Notes under the pieces: model-generated
The model's input: only the letters and a program-made list of their open reading frames with translations
What the model was told of the DNA's origin: nothing
Databases searched by the model: none
From: Roseisolibacter agri
GTDB taxonomy: Bacteria > Gemmatimonadota > Gemmatimonadetes > Gemmatimonadales > Gemmatimonadaceae
Assembly (NCBI RefSeq): GCF_030159095.1
Contig: NZ_BRXS01000002.1
Location: 310,001 to 374,000 of the forward strand
Length of the DNA: 64,000 nucleotides
Direction of reading: 5' to 3'
Made by a program: the position numbers and the translations under genes
Shown here: piece after piece, positions 48,419 through 57,348 of the stretch
Layout of the letters: every line of letters begins with the position of its first letter
Position numbering within the stretch: position 1 is the first letter of the stretch

Positions 48419-50510
48419 AGCTGATCGGCTTCCGCGTCGCCGGCTTCCCCCACGTGTTGTTCGACCGGTCCACGTCCGCGAAGCCCTCGTCCGGGTCGAC
48501 CACCACGCCCGTCACCTCCTGGTCGGCGAAGAAGCCGTAGACGAAGCGCTTCTCGTTGCGGCGCCAGACGTCGACCGGGAGCTTCACGCGCTTCACCGAG
48601 CCGTCCGCGAACGTGACGTCCATCTCGACCGGGAGCACGAGGCCCGCGCGGTTCTCGAGCGTCACGCGCACGTAGCGCTTGCCGCGCGCCGTCGTGCCGA
48701 CGAGCGAGTCCGCCGCCTGCGACTGCACGTCGGCGACCGCCTGGTCGTTGGCGTGCGTGCTGTAGAACCAGCCGCGCCAGAAGTAGCTCAGGTTCTCGCC
48801 GGCGCCGTCGTCGAGCGAGCGGAAGAAGTCGCCCGGCTGCGGGTGCTTGAACATCCAGCGCTGCGCGTACTCCTGGAACGCGGCGTCGAACAGCGAGTCG
48901 CCGAGGACCTTCTCGCGCAGCATCACGAGGCCGGCGGCGGGCTTGGAGTAGCCGTTGTTGCCGAAGTTCGCCTGGATGTCGTTCGACTCGGTCATGATGG
49001 GCACCTGCGCGGTGTCCTTCATGTAGCCGACGATGTTCTTCGCGGGGCCGCGGCGGCTCGGGTAGCCGCGCTGCCAGTCCTGCTCCGCGTAGTACTGCAG
49101 GAACGAGTTGATGCCCTCGTCCATCCAGGTCCACTTGCGCTCGTCGCTGGCGACGACCATCGGGAACCAGTTGTGCCCGACCTCGTGGATCGTGACCGAG
49201 ATGAGCGCCTTCTCCGTCGCGTCGCTGTAGGTGCCGTCCGGGCTCGGGCGGGCGCCGCAGAACGCGATCATCGGGTACTCCATGCCGAACACCGGGCCGT
49301 GCACGTTGACGGCCTTCGGGTACGGGTACTCGAACGCCATCCGGCCGTACGTCTTCATCGTCTGGATGGTCGCGCGCGTGCTCACCTTGTCCCACAGCGG
49401 CATCGCGTCGCGCGGGTAGAGCGAGTGGATCTCGACCACGCGCCCGTTCGTGGCGCCGCCCCTGGCGTAGCGGAAGCCCGCCGCGTCCCAGACGTACGTC
49501 TTGCTGGAGACCCACGCGAAGTCGCGCACGTTCTCCGCGGTGAAGCGCCACGTCAGCGGGCCCGTGCCCGCGGGGCGCGAGGCGGCCGTCATCACCTCGT
49601 TGGGCGCGACGATGAAGGTCGGCACCGTGTCGGTGAGCGCCTTCGCGAGGCGCGCGCGCTGCGTCGCCGTCATCACCGCCTCGGGATTGCGCAGCGTGCC
49701 CGTCGCGTTGACGATGTGGTCGCGCGGCACGGTGAGGCTGACGTCGTAGTTCCCGAAGTTCAGGTAGAACTCGCCCTGCCCGAGGAACTGGTCCGTCTGC
49801 CACCCGTTGACGTCGTCGTACACCGACGCGCGCGGGAACCACTGCGCGATCTCGTAGAGCCAGCCGTCCTTCACCTTCTCCTTGGCGCCGCGGCCGTTCT
49901 GGCCGCCCTCGGGGACGAGGAAGCGCCAGTCCATCTCGACGACGGCGGTCTTCCCCGGCGCGAGCGGTGTCGGCAGGTCGACGCGCAGCACGGTGTTGTT
50001 GAGGACGCGCTTCGCGTCGCGCTTCACGCCCGCGGCGCTCACGGTCTGCACGCGCGACAGCGTGTAGCCGCCCTGGAACGGCTCCGCCGCGAGGGCGCGC
50101 TGGGCGGCCGGGCTGAGTCGCGTGCCGAACGCGGGCGTCGACAGGTTCGCGCGGCTCTGCGGGTCGTCGATGTTCTGGTCCAGCTGGAACCAGAGGAAGC
50201 GCAGCGTGTCGGGCGAGTTGTTGTGGTACGTGACGCGCTCGCTGCCCGTGATGGCCTGCTGCACGGTGTCGAGCGTCGCGCGGATCACGTAGTCCACGCG
50301 CTGCTGCCAGTAGCGCGGCCCGGGCGCGCCCGAGGCCGAGCGGGCCTGGTTGGCCGGGGGAAGCTCCTCGAGCGCGCGGAAGACCGAGCGGTTGGTGCGC
50401 TCGGCCTTGGCGGTCGAGTCCAGCCACTGCTGCGCGCCGAGGGATGTGGCAGGCGCGACGGCGAGCAGGCCGGCGACGGCGAGCGCCGCGCGGAGACGGA
50501 GATCGGACAT
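48417..50510 (-). CDS. M1 family aminopeptidase, secreted
   Basis: 697 residues from ATG 50510 with signal peptide (LAVAGLLAVAPATSLGAQ). The zinc site is HEVGH (H442-H446) with the downstream Glu of WMDEGIN; the exopeptidase motif MEYP (GMEYPMIAF, about 405) replaces GAMEN and still fits the M1 fold. C-terminal residues about 600-697 form a beta-rich domain. Aminopeptidase acting outside the cytoplasm. It lies between DUF6702 and HupE/UreJ; this trio recurs in Bacteroidota and Gemmatimonadota genomes and probably works together. Confidence 0.92.
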   Translation of the reverse strand: MSDLRLRAALAVAGLLAVAPATSLGAQQWLDSTAKAERTNRSVFRALEELPPANQARSASGAPGPRYWQQRVDYVIRATLDTVQQAITGSERVTYHNNSPDTLRFLWFQLDQNIDDPQSRANLSTPAFGTRLSPAAQRALAAEPFQGGYTLSRVQTVSAAGVKRDAKRVLNNTVLRVDLPTPLAPGKTAVVEMDWRFLVPEGGQNGRGAKEKVKDGWLYEIAQWFPRASVYDDVNGWQTDQFLGQGEFYLNFGNYDVSLTVPRDHIVNATGTLRNPEAVMTATQRARLAKALTDTVPTFIVAPNEVMTAASRPAGTGPLTWRFTAENVRDFAWVSSKTYVWDAAGFRYARGGATNGRVVEIHSLYPRDAMPLWDKVSTRATIQTMKTYGRMAFEYPYPKAVNVHGPVFGMEYPMIAFCGARPSPDGTYSDATEKALISVTIHEVGHNWFPMVVASDERKWTWMDEGINSFLQYYAEQDWQRGYPSRRGPAKNIVGYMKDTAQVPIMTESNDIQANFGNNGYSKPAAGLVMLREKVLGDSLFDAAFQEYAQRWMFKHPQPGDFFRSLDDGAGENLSYFWRGWFYSTHANDQAVADVQSQAADSLVGTTARGKRYVRVTLENRAGLVLPVEMDVTFADGSVKRVKLPVDVWRRNEKRFVYGFFADQEVTGVVVDPDEGFADVDRSNNTWGKPATRKPIS

Positions 50511-50677
50511 CGGGGATGGAGAGGGAAAGGAAAGCGCCCGCGAGGCGGGCGACGCACGGCACGCGTGAGCGGGCCGGAGGCTACGCGCGCGGGCCGCGAC
50601 GCGCCGGTCGGCCGGGACGAGCCGCGCGGGGCGCGGGGCGAGCCGAGCGGGAGGGGGCTGGCAGGGGGTACCCCTGC

Positions 50678-51316
50678 TCAACCGTTCAGTGCCGCGACGC
50701 GCTGGATGAGCAGCAGCGTCGCGAGGCCGCCGGTGATGCCGGCGAGCAGGAGCACCCAGTCGCGGCGGGCGCCGAGGAGGCGCGACGCGGCGGCGCCGAT
50801 CATCAGGGTGACGGCGACGATGAGGAGCTGGCCGGCCTCGAGCCCGAGGTTGAAGGCCAGCAGCGGCATCGCGATGGAGGATTCGGCCCCGAGCAGCGCG
50901 CGCAGGTAGGTCGAGAAGCCCAGTCCATGGATGAGGCCGAAGCCGAGGGCGAGCAGGTAGAGGAGCGGGCCGCCGCGGGGGCCGCCGTCGGCGCCGCGCC
51001 AGCCCGAGCGACGCCAGGGGCGGCTCTCGTCGGGGCGCCGGGCGAGGACGATGGAGGCGAGGCTGGTGACGAGGATCGTCGCCGGGATCAGCACCTCGAT
51101 CAGCGGGGCGTCGACGGTCACGAGGCGCAGCGTCGCCAGCGCCAGCGTGACGGAGTGCCCGACGGTGAACGCCGTCACGAGCACGAGGAGCCGGCGCCAC
51201 GCGCCCAGCGTGTAGCCGCCGGTGAGCGCGGCCACGAAGAGGATGTGGTCGTAGCCGGCGAGGTCGGCGATGTGGGCGACGCCCAGCCGGAGGTAGGCGA
51301 GGAACTCGGATCCCAT
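50678..51316 (-). CDS. HupE/UreJ family membrane protein
   Basis: 212 residues, six to seven membrane helices. Family motifs DHILFVAALTGGY (about 23-35), VLVTAFTVGHSVTLALATLR (about 44-63) and FGLIHGLGFSTYL. His/Asp residues in the helices suggest metal (nickel or iron) transport, as shown for some HupE proteins. Divergent from the AI-2E transporter gene with 71 bp between starts. First gene of the HupE-M1-DUF6702 series, separated from M1 by 167 bp. Confidence 0.9.
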   Translation of the reverse strand: MGSEFLAYLRLGVAHIADLAGYDHILFVAALTGGYTLGAWRRLLVLVTAFTVGHSVTLALATLRLVTVDAPLIEVLIPATILVTSLASIVLARRPDESRPWRRSGWRGADGGPRGGPLLYLLALGFGLIHGLGFSTYLRALLGAESSIAMPLLAFNLGLEAGQLLIVAVTLMIGAAASRLLGARRDWVLLLAGITGGLATLLLIQRVAALNG

Positions 51317-51387
51317 GCGTCGGGGTGGAGGACGGGCGAAGCCTAGCGGTCCGGCAGAGGGTGCGCGACTTGCCCCCGCGCCGTCGC

Positions 51388-52458
51388 ATGTCCGACACGA
51401 CCCGACCGCCCCGGTGGCGGCCGCTCGCCATCCTGCTGGGGGTGGTCCTCGCCGTGACCGCGCTGAAGGTGGGGCGGCCGGTGCTGGCGCCGCTGGCGGC
51501 GGGGATCTTCCTCGCGATGCTCGCGCACCCGCTGCGCGTGCGGCTGGCGCGCGTGGTGCCCGACTGGCTGGCGCTGACGCTCACCGGGCTGGCGCTGCTG
51601 GCGGGAGTGGCGGCGTTCCTGGCGGCGCTCGGGTGGAGCGTGGCCGCGGTCGCGGAGGAGTTGGCGGACCGGCGCGAGGCGCTGTCGGCGGCGGCGGAGC
51701 GGGCGCGCGGGTGGGCGTCGGCGCGCGGGATCCCCGTCCCGGCCGGATCCTCCGCGTCGGAGGGCGGTGGGGCGCCGAACGGGCTGGCGGGGGCTGTGAC
51801 GCGGGCGCTCGGGCTGCTGGGGAGCGCGCTGGGCGAGCTGCTGCTGGCGCTGGCCGTGGCCGTGCTGGGGCTGGCCGAGGAGCGGGAGCTGCGCCGGCGG
51901 ATCCGGCGGGCGGTGGGGGGCCGCGGGGCGGACGAGACGCTGGCGGTCGTGGACGAGTCGGCGGCGGCGTTCCGGCGCTACGTGTGGGTGAAGACGCTCA
52001 CGAGCGCGATCACGGGGACGGCGAGCGCGCTGCTGGCGCTCGCGTTCGGGCTGCCGCTGGCGTGGGTGTGGGGCTTCCTCGCCTTCCTGCTGGAGTACGT
52101 GCCGAGCGTGGGGTCGCTGCTGGCGGTGGTGCCGCCGACACTGATGGCGCTCGCCGAATCGGCGGCCGGCGACGGCGGCGGGCTCGGGCGCGCGGCCGGG
52201 GTGCTGGCGGCGTTCGCGGCCATGCAGATCGTGCTCGGGAACGTCGTCGACCCGAAGCTGGAGGGGCGGCTGATGCGCCTGTCGCCGCTGGGGGTGCTGC
52301 TGGCGATCGTGTTCTGGGGGTGGCTGTGGGGGGCGCTGGGCGCGCTGCTGGCGGTGCCGCTGACGGTGGCGCTGGCGATCGCGAGCCGGCACGTGCCGGG
52401 GTGGCGGGGGGTCGCGACCGTGCTGGCGGGCGACGGGGTGGACGAGGAGCGGAAGTGA
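51388..52458 (+). CDS. AI-2E family transporter (YdiK/PerM-like)
   Basis: 356 residues from ATG 51388, about eight membrane helices. Signature regions: PVLAPLAAGIFLAMLAHPLR near the start, YVWVKTLTSAITGTASALLA, WVWGFLAFLLEYVPSVGSLL and GNVVDPKLEGRLMRLSPLGV near the end. The family includes TqsA and Na+/H+ antiporter-like proteins; the substrate here is unknown. The upstream frame from 51325 is rejected, as it reads through promoter DNA. Confidence 0.9.
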   Translation: MSDTTRPPRWRPLAILLGVVLAVTALKVGRPVLAPLAAGIFLAMLAHPLRVRLARVVPDWLALTLTGLALLAGVAAFLAALGWSVAAVAEELADRREALSAAAERARGWASARGIPVPAGSSASEGGGAPNGLAGAVTRALGLLGSALGELLLALAVAVLGLAEERELRRRIRRAVGGRGADETLAVVDESAAAFRRYVWVKTLTSAITGTASALLALAFGLPLAWVWGFLAFLLEYVPSVGSLLAVVPPTLMALAESAAGDGGGLGRAAGVLAAFAAMQIVLGNVVDPKLEGRLMRLSPLGVLLAIVFWGWLWGALGALLAVPLTVALAIASRHVPGWRGVATVLAGDGVDEERK

Positions 52459-52472
52459 CCTGGAAGTGAGAC

Positions 52473-52501
52473 GGGCGGCGAGCCGAGGAGGCCCGCCGCC
52501 C
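52473..52501. terminator. Bidirectional GC hairpin between convergent genes
   Basis: GGGCGGCGAGCC pairs with GGCCCGCCGCCC around GAGGA. It lies 15 bp after the AI-2E stop and 27 bp from the convergent CsbD stop. The stem is one mismatch from perfect. A T-tract is not obvious on either side, as often in high-GC genomes. Confidence 0.6.
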
Positions 52502-52527
52502 GCTTCGTGTCGTGCTGGAGCGCGCGA

Positions 52528-52752
52528 TCAGATGCGGTCGCGGCGGCGGGCGGCGTCGATGTCCTCGACGTCCTGCTGCGCCTTCCCGAGCTTCTGCTGC
52601 GCCTTGCCCTCGAGCTTGTCGAGCTTGCCCTCGACGTCGTGGCGGGGGTTGCCCGTGAGGTCGCCGAGCGCGTCCTTGACGCGGCCGCCGAGCTCCTTCG
52701 CCTTGCCCTCGAGCTCGATCTGCTCGCCGCTCTTGCGGGTGATATCGCTCAT
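52528..52752 (-). CDS. CsbD family protein
   Basis: 74 residues, a helical CsbD-like protein (GEQIELEGKAKELGGRVKDA, NPRHDVEGKLDKLEGKAQQK, repeated basic/acidic heptads). These small abundant proteins are induced by general stress and their role is unknown. Start chosen at ATG 52752 with a GGAG site upstream. Convergent with the AI-2E gene and divergent from the glycerate kinase through an H-type repeat. Confidence 0.88.
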   Translation of the reverse strand: MSDITRKSGEQIELEGKAKELGGRVKDALGDLTGNPRHDVEGKLDKLEGKAQQKLGKAQQDVEDIDAARRRDRI

Positions 52753-52838
52753 GTGAGGCTCCTGCGTCTGGGGTGGATGCGCGGACGAACTGGCGTCGCG
52801 CGGGGCGGATTGCAGGGCATCGGGCGTGCCGTGGGGCG

Positions 52839-52975
52839 TGAAACGGCGGAGGACGGTGGGGCGTGATACGGAAGAGCGGACGCCTCGAGCTTCAGGCTGG
52901 TAGCATCCGCCGTCTCGTTTCACGCCGTATCGTCCTCCGCTTCCTCGTCCTCCGCCGTTCCGTCCTCCGTCGTTC
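52839..52975. repeat. H-type palindromic repeat before the glycerate kinase
   Basis: Left arm GTGAAACGGCGGAGGACGGT and GTGATACGG (52839-52873) mirrored by CGTTTCACGCCGTATCGTCC and TCCGCCGTTCCGTCCTCCG (52916-52970). The repeat runs up to the ATG of the next gene, so it forms that gene's whole leader. It occupies most of the 223-bp divergent gap. Confidence 0.75.
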
Positions 52976-54343
52976 ATGCGCGCCAGCGCCATTCAGGTTC
53001 ACTCCGCCGCCGTCGCCGGCGCGATGCCCGCACCGCTGCTCCAGCGACTGCTGGCGCGCGTGGGTGTGGATGGTCTCGCACCGCGCCCGCTGGCGGCGTA
53101 CGCGCGGGTGACCGTCGTCGGCGCGGGAAAGGCGGCGTTGGCGATGGCGGCGGCGGTCGAGCCGGTGCTGGCGGCGGCCGGCGTGCGCGCGATGCGCGGC
53201 GAGGTCGTGGTGCCGCACGGCTATGCGACGCAGCTGCCGGAAGGGGTGCGCGCGCCCGTGGGCATCGCGGTGCGCGAGGCGGCGCATCCGCTCCCCGACG
53301 CGGCGGGCGAGGCGGCGGCGCGTGCGGCGCTGGCGACGGCGCGCGCGTGCGGGGAGGACGAGCTGCTGCTGGTGCTGCTGTCGGGCGGCGCGTCGGCGCT
53401 GTGGGCGGCGTGCGTGGACGGCGTGCCGGCGGCGGATGCGCGCGAGATCGTGGCGCGGTTGCAGCGCGCGGGCGCGGACATCGCCGCGCTCAACACCGTG
53501 CGACGGCAGCTCTCGCTGCTGGGCGGCGGGCGGCTGGCGGCGGCGACGCGCGCGGACGTCGCGACGCTCGTGCTCTCGGACGTCGTCGGCGACGACCCGA
53601 CGGTGATCGGCAGCGGGCCGACGGTGCCCGATCGCACGACGGCGGCCGACGCGGTGCGCGTGCTGCGCGCGTTCGGCGCGTGGGAGACGGCCTCCGACGC
53701 GGTGCGGGCGCGGCTCGCGACGCCAGCCGACGCGCCCACGCACGCGCGCGCAGCGGACGCGACGCGGCTGCACCTCCTGGGCGGCATCGGCGACGCGCTG
53801 GCGGCCGCGCGCGTGGCGGCGACGCGCCTGGGCTACACGACGACCGTGCGCGGGGCCGCGCTGCGCGGCGAGGCGCGCGACGCGGGCCGGGCGGTCGCGC
53901 GCGCGGCGATCGCGGCCGCGCTGCAGCGCGGCGCACCGGCGTGCCTGCTGTGGGGCGGCGAGACGACGGTGACGGTGCGCGGCGCGGGCCGTGGGGGGCG
54001 CAACCAGGAGCTGGCGCTGGCCGCGGCGGTGGCGCTGGACGACGCGGTGCGCGCGGGCGTGATCGACGACGACGCGCCCATCATGGCATTGAGCGCAGGC
54101 ACGGACGGCATCGACGGGCCCACCGACGCCGCAGGGGCGTGGGCGACGCCGCGCACGGTGCGCGACGCGGCGGCGCGCGGGATCGACGCGCGGCGCGCGC
54201 TGGCCGACAACGACGCGCACGGCTTCTTCGCGGCCGCGGGCGGGGGGGGGCTGCTGCGGACGGGCCCCACGCACACGAACGTGATGGACGTGCAGGTGGC
54301 GCTGGTGGGCGTGTCGCCCGACCTGCCCGACCGGGTCACCTGA
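52976..54343 (+). CDS. Glycerate 2-kinase (GckA/MOFRL family)
   Basis: 455 residues. DUF4147 kinase part: TVVGAGKAALAMAAAV, LVLLSGGASALWAACVDGVP (nucleotide loop), LNTVRRQLSLLGGGRLAAA and VLSDVVGDDPTVIGSGPTVP. C-terminal MOFRL part: CLLWGGETTVTVRGAGRGGR and SAGTDGIDGPTDAAGAWATP. Phosphorylates glycerate at C2 or C3 for serine or hexarate metabolism. Its ATG directly abuts the H-type repeat, leaving no ribosome-binding site other than repeat sequence. Confidence 0.93.
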   Translation: MRASAIQVHSAAVAGAMPAPLLQRLLARVGVDGLAPRPLAAYARVTVVGAGKAALAMAAAVEPVLAAAGVRAMRGEVVVPHGYATQLPEGVRAPVGIAVREAAHPLPDAAGEAAARAALATARACGEDELLLVLLSGGASALWAACVDGVPAADAREIVARLQRAGADIAALNTVRRQLSLLGGGRLAAATRADVATLVLSDVVGDDPTVIGSGPTVPDRTTAADAVRVLRAFGAWETASDAVRARLATPADAPTHARAADATRLHLLGGIGDALAAARVAATRLGYTTTVRGAALRGEARDAGRAVARAAIAAALQRGAPACLLWGGETTVTVRGAGRGGRNQELALAAAVALDDAVRAGVIDDDAPIMALSAGTDGIDGPTDAAGAWATPRTVRDAAARGIDARRALADNDAHGFFAAAGGGGLLRTGPTHTNVMDVQVALVGVSPDLPDRVT

Positions 54344-54427
54344 ACATGGCGCGCGTGCGTGACCGGACGTTAACGTGGCGCGTGCGTCGCCGGTCGCGAC
54401 GCCACTCCCCTCACACCCGCCGATCCC

Positions 54428-55009
54428 ATGCTCTCACGTCTGCGCCCGCTCGCCCTGCTGCTCGCCGTCGCCTGCTCCAACAAGGATGCCGCGCCCGCGG
54501 CCGAGGGCGGCACCACGCCGGCGGCGTCCGCGCCCGCGGCCGCCGCGCAGGCGGACGGCGACCTCGCCGACGTGCAGAGCTACAAGCTGACGATGGACAA
54601 GATCGACCGCCTCTACGCGGCGCAGCGCGCGATGGCGGTGCGCGCGAAGGCGATGTCGCCGGCCGAGCGGGCGGCGCTGGACTCCGCGGATGGGGGCGAC
54701 GACGACAACGACGACCAGAGCCTGGACGGCATCGCGGCGAAGATCGAGCGCGTGCCGGCGATGGCGGCGGCGGTGCGCGAGGCGGGGCTGTCGCCGCGCG
54801 AGTTCGCGACGATCTCGATGGCGATGCTGCAGTCGGCGATGGCGGGCAGCGTGCTGCAGATGCGCCCGAAGGACAACGCGGACTCGCTGGTGCGCGAGAT
54901 GAAGGCGAACATGGACAACGTGCGCTTCATGCGCGAGCACGAGGCGGAGATCAAGCAGAAGCAGGAAGCGATGGCGGCGGAGATGAAGAAGCTGGGGGTC
55001 GACAGCTGA
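54428..55009 (+). CDS. Hypothetical lipoprotein
   Basis: 193 residues with lipobox LAVAC at 12-16 and an Ala/Pro spacer (18-45). The remaining sequence is almost all helical and hydrophilic: SYKLTMDKIDRLYAAQRAMA and later VRFMREHEAEIKQKQEAMAA, consistent with a coiled-coil periplasmic domain. DDDNDDQ (about 94-100) is strikingly acidic. No family recognised. It ends 77 bp before a type B palindrome. Confidence 0.75.
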   Translation: MLSRLRPLALLLAVACSNKDAAPAAEGGTTPAASAPAAAAQADGDLADVQSYKLTMDKIDRLYAAQRAMAVRAKAMSPAERAALDSADGGDDDNDDQSLDGIAAKIERVPAMAAAVREAGLSPREFATISMAMLQSAMAGSVLQMRPKDNADSLVREMKANMDNVRFMREHEAEIKQKQEAMAAEMKKLGVDS

Positions 55010-55085
55010 GACGCTGCGGACTGCGGGCTGCGGGCTGCGGATCCTGATCCTGGATCCTCGCGCCGGACCCGAACGGCGAACGGCA

Positions 55086-55216
55086 TAGCAAGGATGAAGG
55101 TCTGAGAAGATTGGATAACCGCCGATGCTCCGTGTGGCGGCGACGCACGTCGCCTCACGCGGAGCATCCGTCGTTATCAGATCTTATCCGATCTTCATCC
55201 TTGCAAATGCAGTTGG
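55086..55216. repeat. Long palindrome, type B with a type C-like left end
   Basis: 131 bp. Right end is type B (CTTCATCCTTGCAAATGCAG), but the left outer end is CGAACGGCGAACGGCATAGC, as in the type C copies, before the shared AAGGATGAAGGTCTGAGAAG. Core GTGTGGCGGCGACGCACGTC. Symmetric further flanks GCGGACTGCGGG (left) and CGCAGTCCGC (right). Convergent gap between the lipoprotein and the aldo/keto reductase. Confidence 0.9.
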
Positions 55217-55250
55217 CAGTTCACGTCCGCACGCCGCAGTCCGCCGCGCT

Positions 55251-56162
55251 TCACAGATCCAGCGCCCGCACCAGCGCCTCCCGCTCGCGCGCGTCGGGCA
55301 GGCGGCCCGTGCCGGCGGCTGCGTCGTCGGTCATGTGCCGCGGGTTGGAGGTGCCGGGGATCACGCACGTCACCGCCGGGTGCGCGAGCACGAACTTCAG
55401 CAGCGCCTGCGGCCAGCTGCCGGCCCACTCGCGCACCGCGCCCGGCAGCGGCTCGCCCGCCAGGCGGCGCAGCAGCCCGCCGCCGCCGAAGGGGAGATTC
55501 ACCAGCACCGCCACGCCCGCGTCGCGCGCCGCCGGGAGCAGCCGCTGCTCCGCGTCGCGCACCGCCACCGAGTAGGGGAGCTGCACGACGTCCACGCGCT
55601 CGTGCGCGACGATGCGCTCCAGCTCCGCGAACGCGCTCGTCTGGTAGTGCGTCACGCCCACGTAACGGACGCGGTCCTCGGCCTGCCAGCGCCGCAGCGT
55701 GGCCAGGTGCGTGCGCCAGTCCACGAGGTTGTGCACCTGCATCAGGTCGATGCGCCGCCGGCGCAGCAGCCGCGCGGACTGCTCCATCTGCCGGACGCCG
55801 TCGGCCTCGCCGCGCGTCCACACCTTCGTGGCCCAGAACAGCGCGTCGCCCAGCCCGGCCCGCTCCGCCAGCTCGCCGGCGATCGACTCCGAGGCGCCGT
55901 ACATGGGGCTCGAGTCGAGCACGCGACCGCCCGCCGCGTGCAGCGCGCGGAGCGTCGCCTCCAGCGGCGCCAGCGACTCGGCCGTGCGGCGCGGCGGGTC
56001 GAACGTCTGCCAGGTGCCGAGTCCGACGACGGGGAGCTCCTCCCCGGTGCGCGGGATCGGGCGCGTCGCCATCGCGACGGCGGGCGGCGGAGTGACGGCG
56101 GGGACGGCGGCGTGCGCGGCGAGCGTCGCCGCCGTCCCGGCGACGAAGGTGCGGCGGTCCAT
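55251..56162 (-). CDS. Aldo/keto reductase with Tat signal
   Basis: 303 residues from ATG 56162. The leader MDRRTFVAGTAATLAAHAAV is a twin-arginine export signal, unusual in a cofactor enzyme and consistent with folded export. The AKR barrel follows: VVGLGTWQTFDPPRRTAESL, tetrad positions in DSSPMYGASE (Tyr) and ATKVWTRGE (Lys), QVHNLVDW (His), then VIPGTSNPRHMTDDAAAGTG for NADPH. Oxidoreductase of unknown substrate. Divergent from the Usp gene by 107 bp. Confidence 0.9.
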   Translation of the reverse strand: MDRRTFVAGTAATLAAHAAVPAVTPPPAVAMATRPIPRTGEELPVVGLGTWQTFDPPRRTAESLAPLEATLRALHAAGGRVLDSSPMYGASESIAGELAERAGLGDALFWATKVWTRGEADGVRQMEQSARLLRRRRIDLMQVHNLVDWRTHLATLRRWQAEDRVRYVGVTHYQTSAFAELERIVAHERVDVVQLPYSVAVRDAEQRLLPAARDAGVAVLVNLPFGGGGLLRRLAGEPLPGAVREWAGSWPQALLKFVLAHPAVTCVIPGTSNPRHMTDDAAAGTGRLPDAREREALVRALDL

Positions 56163-56269
56163 GCGCGCCCGGCGAGCACGCGGCGCGCCACGACGTCCGC
56201 GTGGACCCAATCCTGCGGCCCTGGAGTGGCGCAGCGGGCTGCTTCCACCCGAGCTCGAGGGGAGGCCCC

Positions 56270-57166
56270 ATGAGCGACTTCACGACTGACCGCGCACGCA
56301 CCGTGGTCGCCCCGGTGGACGGCACGGCCGAGGGCGAGCGCGCGCTCGAGCTCGCGGCGGTGGCCGCGCGCCGGCTGGACGCGGCGCTGGAGCTGTTCCA
56401 CGTCGTGCGGCCGATGCCGCCGCTGACGGTCGATCCACCGCTCGTCGCGCCCACCGCGGACGCCGAGTCGCTGATGCAGGCGCGCGCGGACGCGCTGGCG
56501 CACGCTCGGGAGTATCTCGCCACGCTCGCGCGGCGCATCGGCGGGCGCATGACGATCCACACGCGGCTGGAGGAGGGCGAGCCCGCGCCGGCGATCGTCG
56601 CCCGCGCGCGCGAGCACGACGCGGAGCTGCTGGTGCTGCCGACGCACGCGCGCGGCACGCTCGCGCGCGCGCTGCTGGGGAGCGTGGCGCTGCCGGTGGC
56701 GCGCGAGGCGCCGGTGCCGGTGCTGCTGGTGCCGCCCGGCGCGCCCGCGCACGCGACGGAGTCGTGGCCGGCGTACGTCGTGCTCGCGACCGAGGGCGAC
56801 GCGTCGGCGGAGCGCGCGCTGGCGCAGGTCGCGGCGCTGTGCGCGCCGGGCGCGCAGGCGGCCATCCTCACCATCCTCGATCCGATGGTGGCACTGACGG
56901 AGCGGCTGCCGCGCGAGGTGGTGGACGAGCCGGACGGGCTGGCGCCGCGACTGCGCGCGGCGGGCCTCGCGGTGGTGGCCGAGGAGGCGGCGCACGGCCG
57001 GCCGGCGCACGCGATCACGGAGGTCGCGACCGAGGAGGGCGCGGAGCTGCTGGCGCTGGCGACGCATCCGCGGCACGGCGCGGGCGACCGGCTGATCGAG
57101 GGGAGCGTGGCGGCGGCGGTGGTGCACCGCGCGCCGTGCCCGGTGTGGCTGACGCACGCGGGATGA
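56270..57166 (+). CDS. Tandem universal stress protein (two Usp domains)
   Basis: 298 residues from ATG 56270 with GGGGAGG upstream. First Usp 10-155 (TVVAPVDGTAEGERALELAA ... RALLGSVALPVAREAPVPVL), second 165-298 (YVVLATEGDASAERALAQVA ... HRAPCPVWLTHAG). The ATP-loop remnants LLGSVA and IEGSVA follow the UspA pattern partly. Such tandem Usps bind ATP or sense stress. Divergent from the AKR. Confidence 0.88.
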   Translation: MSDFTTDRARTVVAPVDGTAEGERALELAAVAARRLDAALELFHVVRPMPPLTVDPPLVAPTADAESLMQARADALAHAREYLATLARRIGGRMTIHTRLEEGEPAPAIVARAREHDAELLVLPTHARGTLARALLGSVALPVAREAPVPVLLVPPGAPAHATESWPAYVVLATEGDASAERALAQVAALCAPGAQAAILTILDPMVALTERLPREVVDEPDGLAPRLRAAGLAVVAEEAAHGRPAHAITEVATEEGAELLALATHPRHGAGDRLIEGSVAAAVVHRAPCPVWLTHAG

Positions 57167-57348
57167 CGCGCAGTAACGCAGCGCGTCGTCATCGTTCCTT
57201 CATCCGCGGTTCACGCACGTCTCATCGAGCGCTCATCGACGCGTCACGCGACCGCCATCGGCGGCTCATGCGCGGTGCGCAACGTGGCGACAGCCGGTCG
57301 CGGGATCCGCCCGCGCGCCGGCGTTCCTCACGTTGCGGAGCGTCGCAC

